The translations under genes and the position numbers were made by a program. DNA of 64,000 nucleotides from Ziziphus jujuba (taxonomy: Eukaryota > Streptophyta > Magnoliopsida > Rosales > Rhamnaceae), in contig NC_083388.1 of NCBI RefSeq assembly GCF_031755915.1, positions 11,544,501 through 11,608,500 of the forward strand. Reading direction: 5' to 3'. The notes beneath the pieces are model-generated. The model did no database searches and was not told where the DNA came from. It saw only the letters and a list, made by a program, of their open reading frames with translations. Of this stretch, positions 61,354-64,000 are shown in pieces. Position 1 is the stretch's first letter; every line of letters starts with the position of its first letter.

Positions 61354-61400
<47 letters not shown>

Positions 61401-61466
61401 ATTCTTTCCCAAAAAATACCCAAAAAAAATAATCATAAAGTATTTCTCTCATTTTTTCTCTAATTA

Positions 61467-61532
<66 letters not shown>

Positions 61533-61610
61533 TTCTCTTATCTTCAATTCTATATATATATCTATACCCAAAAAAAAACATTTTTTTATAAAAATTAAAA
61601 AAAAAAAAAA
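60823..61610. repeat. Stretch with several (CT)n microsatellites
   Basis: CT runs lie at about 61003-61046, 61358-61392 and 61471-61525, with TA runs at 61047-61058 and 61552-61562. A short coding-like piece at 61083-61183 (ACVGICGKDGYVDVAACKGP) may be another captured scrap. The Arg-Glu and Ser-Leu open frames are repeat artefacts. Confidence 0.6.
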
Positions 61611-61613
61611 AAA

Positions 61614-61657
61614 ACGACGTGTCGTCTGGGTGTCGTTCATCCCAGACGACATGTCGT
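61614..61657. repeat. 17-bp hairpin near the right end of the Mutator-like element
   Basis: ACGACGTGTCGTCTGGG and CCCAGACGACATGTCGT pair with one mismatch around a 10-bp loop. Each arm is itself partly palindromic (ACGACnTGTCGT). It is directly preceded by a poly-A run. Confidence 0.8.
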
Positions 61658-61698
61658 TCAATCCATCTTCAACCCTTGTCCGGGTCGACCCGAACCCG

Positions 61699-61992
61699 CC
61701 TAAACCAGCACCGACCCGATTCTTGACCCGTTTATTTCTTCCACCTCCGGCCACCGATCAAGGCCAAACCGGTCCCATTTTTTTCCTCTCTTCATTTCCT
61801 ACTAATGCCCAATATCAATCTATCCTAAATCTTCAAAAAATAAACCCACCTAAACCACTACCGACCCGATTCTTCACCGGGTTATTTCTTCCACCTCCGA
61901 CCACTGATCAAGGCCAAACCGGTCCCATTTTTTTCCTCTCTTCATTTCCTACTAATGCCCAATATAAATCTATCCTAAATCTTCAAAAAATA
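61699..61992 (+). repeat. 150-bp tandem duplication (Pro-rich frame)
   Basis: Two units at 61699 and 61849 (exact 150-bp offset) share CCGACCCGATTCTT and AAGGCCAAACCGGTCCCATT. Because the period is divisible by three, the frame stays open across both (TRFLTRLFLPPP and TRFFTGLFLPPP), giving a 121-codon frame from 61630. I take this as a repeat property and do not call a gene. Confidence 0.8.
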
Positions 61993-62356
61993 TAAACACA
62001 AAAATTATAAATAAAAACCCACTCCACGGCAACGAAAGAAATAAACATAAAGCCAAATTTACACAAAAACAACCCACACCGGTCCCACGGCAACAAATAA
62101 AGAAAAAGATTCAACCAATTACCTTATTCCCTGTGCTGAGATGAGATCCTAATGTTTGCCTTTTCCACGACAGCTTCGGTTTGGTTGTTTGTATTTGTGT
62201 GTTCGTGTATAAAGCCGTTTGTTTGCTTTTTTTGTATTTTTGTATTTGTGAAAGTGTAAAGACGTTTAGAAAAGGAATAGTTTATTTTTGTTTGGTTTTA
62301 AAAATAAAAGGATATGTAAGTAATTGTTTTTTGTTTGAGGGTTATAAGGGATATTA

Positions 62357-62438
62357 AGGGGTAGATCAAAAAAGAAATGAATTGAGGGGGTAAAATTCAT
62401 GAAGCTCGGTCCTACAGGGGTATTGGGCCAAATTCCCC
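62357..62438 (-). repeat. Right terminal inverted repeat of the Mutator-like element
   Basis: Inverse partner of 51977-52058, followed by the target duplication TAGAGAAAA (62439-62447). Confidence 0.92.
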
Positions 62439-62447
62439 TAGAGAAAA

Positions 62448-63082
62448 CACCCTCTCATGGGCTCAACATAGAGGTGCAGACATGTGGTATAACGTCAACT
62501 CTATCTTCATTAACCTACCATAGCCTTTCTTCCTATATCCGAATCCGGGCCAAAATTTGAAGTTTGAGACCCAAACCTGATTGCATATAAATTACCAGCT
62601 GGCCCACCAATCTTATGGATGGAAGGCCATTAGAAACCTAAAGCCCATCCATGTCTTCAATTTGAGGCCCATAAATGGCCTCTAAAGATTGGCGTCTTGT
62701 AATTGGCAAGTGAGCTTTCGGAACCCCGTGGATGTATAGTCTCGTGTGTGCGCCGCCACCTTACATGTTTGTTTCTGTGATGATAAACATTCATGGAGAA
62801 TAGCCACACATTAAGATTTTCAAACTTGATCTCCGTTAAATTACAAAATAAATACAATAATAAAACCCTGCTCTGTTTCGGATTTTCTAAACTATAATAT
62901 AATCAAAATATAAAAAAAAATACATAAAATTAAATCCAAGAAAATCATATAATTAATGACCAAACCCAATCAAGGATTCATCAAAAATAAAATAATATAT
63001 AAACATACATACCTCTAACACATGATTTCATAAATCATATTTATTGACACTATTTAGATCCATATTAGATTTTGATACCAGT
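62448..63082 (-). other. Leader of the third Copia element, right part
   Basis: Non-coding sequence between the Mutator-like insertion and the LTR. A primer-binding site TGGTATCA (reverse strand, 63073-63080) sits two bases from the LTR end, complementary to the 3' end of initiator methionine tRNA as usual for Copia elements. Confidence 0.65.
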
Positions 63083-64000
63083 TGTAGGATTCAAAGATTA
63101 AAATAGCAAAACTATGGCTAAGTCAATTTCAAAAAATTTTATAAAACAATTTTGCGACTAGGATTTTATTATGGATGTATATAAAATTAAGAACAAAAAT
63201 AGTGAAAAGAAAGAAATATCTTTCAAACAATTAGGAGAAAGGTACAAATTTTTTTTTTCACCAGAGATTTTCTTTGCCAAGTCTCCTACCAATAGCGGAT
63301 GAGTAGGCCTTAGTAGAATAAGGATATAGATTTAATAACTCTATATTTTGTTTTTGCCATCTTCTCAACATAGGAGAAGACAGAAACTTTACGTAAATTT
63401 TGTATCTCATTTTTTTTCTTATTTTCTTTTATAAGGATCTAGATTTAGTCACTCTATATTTTGTTTCTGCCTTATTTTTAATATAGGAGAAGATAAAAAC
63501 TTTACCTACATTATGTATATCCTTCTCATTTTCTTTTATGTAAATTAAAACATTTTTAATTATTCAAAACTAAATCATTTGAATTTCCAAAATGCAAATC
63601 AGATTAGATAATATTAGTTATTAAGAACCTTTTTAATTAATTGAAACTAATCATTTTGAAAATTATACCAGATAAGATAACCTTAATTAATTAAAATAGT
63701 TTAAATCAATTAAAATTAATCACTTTAATTTATCTAAATAAATCAAATAGATATATCTTAATTAAATAATCATATTATTTGATTAAATAATTAATTCATA
63801 ATTAATCAATTAGATTCCCTTATACAACATTTGTAATTACATAAATATGTAACCAAGGAAATATTTTTCATGTGTCACATTTTATTGAGTGAAAATAATT
63901 AATTCAAAATTCTATAATTTTAAATCAATATCCTTTTATATTCTCTATATGCAATACAGATATTTATAGAGATGATATGAAGACCTATGGACTTATAATT
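63083..64000 (-). mobile_element. 5' LTR of the third Copia element, runs off the window
   Basis: The forward strand starts TGTAGGATTC next to the primer-binding site, so this is the downstream end of a reverse-strand LTR. Its other end is beyond the window. No genes are seen in it. Repeated GGATnTAGATTTAnTnACTC segments occur near 63322 and 63436. Confidence 0.6.

Larger units (their letters stand above)
51977..62438 (-). mobile_element. Mutator-like element (KAONASHI/Ulp1 type), complete ends
   Basis: The ends are inverted copies of each other: 51977-52058 and 62357-62438 match over 82 bp with 3 mismatches, both starting GGGGAATTTGGCCCAATACC. A perfect 9-bp direct repeat TAGAGAAAA flanks the element at 51968-51976 and 62439-62447; nine bases is the Mutator signature. 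Inside are a reverse-strand DUF1985/Ulp1 gene, forward-strand fragments that look like captured host exons, and a 1.8 kb array of palindromic repeats. No MURA transposase motif is visible, so movement would need a helper. It landed in the leader of the third Copia element. The high identity of the ends and clean duplication suggest a young insertion compared with the surrounding repeats. Confidence 0.93.

Noticed and set aside
61399..61754. Open frames with Arg-Glu runs on the reverse strand
   Set aside because: They are driven by the (CT)n tracts; nothing else in them looks like protein.

Overview
The window is AT-rich nuclear DNA of a flowering plant, most likely a dicot. The evidence is GT-AG introns, TATA-box promoters with CT-rich leaders, several lineages of Copia retrotransposons, hAT and Mutator-like DNA transposons, a plant L1-type LINE, a tRNA-type SINE and abundant (TA)n and (GA)n runs. 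The species cannot be named from this sequence. It is a repeat-dominated, gene-poor interval: only two small genes look like ordinary host genes, and most remaining coding sequence belongs to decayed mobile elements.

Layout. 1-3.1 kb: gene-free, with two copies of a locally repeated block. 3094-8718: a 5.6 kb hAT element with a perfect 8-bp target duplication and a broken transposase. 9.6-17.0 kb: a duplicated flank carrying two LTRs around a reverse-strand Copia remnant. 17.2-19.0 kb: a solo LTR beside a forward-strand Copia reverse transcriptase piece. 21.2-21.6 kb: a small host gene (reverse strand, Ser-rich tail). 23316-31717: a solo LTR of about 4.4 kb, split by a second hAT element (25017-29028). 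32.5 kb: a (TA)n(GA)n run of about 210 bp. 33.7-41.6 kb: a reverse-strand Copia split by two unrelated solo LTRs. 42.6-44.4 kb: a LINE remnant, followed by a SINE with target duplications. 45.6-48.0 kb: a paralogous copy of the 9.6-21.6 kb flank, including a second copy of the small gene at 47628-47789. 49.2-64 kb: a third reverse-strand Copia whose leader was split by a large Mutator-like element.

The most interesting object is that Mutator-like element, 51977-62438 (10.5 kb). It has 82-bp terminal inverted repeats and a perfect 9-bp target duplication. It carries a reverse-strand gene that I could model as ten exons with consistent GT-AG introns and phases. The product has a basic N-terminus, a DUF1985 region, a short coiled coil and a C-terminal Ulp1/C48 SUMO-protease-like domain whose His, Asp, Gln and Cys are all present; one in-frame TAG lies in exon 4. 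This matches the KAONASHI-type (Ulp1-carrying) Mutator-like elements. Around it are forward-strand fragments that look like captured host genes, including a C-terminal CCCH zinc-finger exon resembling plant NERD/C3H44-type proteins, and a 1.8 kb array of 255-bp repeats that ends in a near-perfect long inverted repeat. No MURA transposase was seen, so the element is probably non-autonomous.

All boundaries, exon junctions and family calls were made by eye from the sequence and translations. No database search was run.
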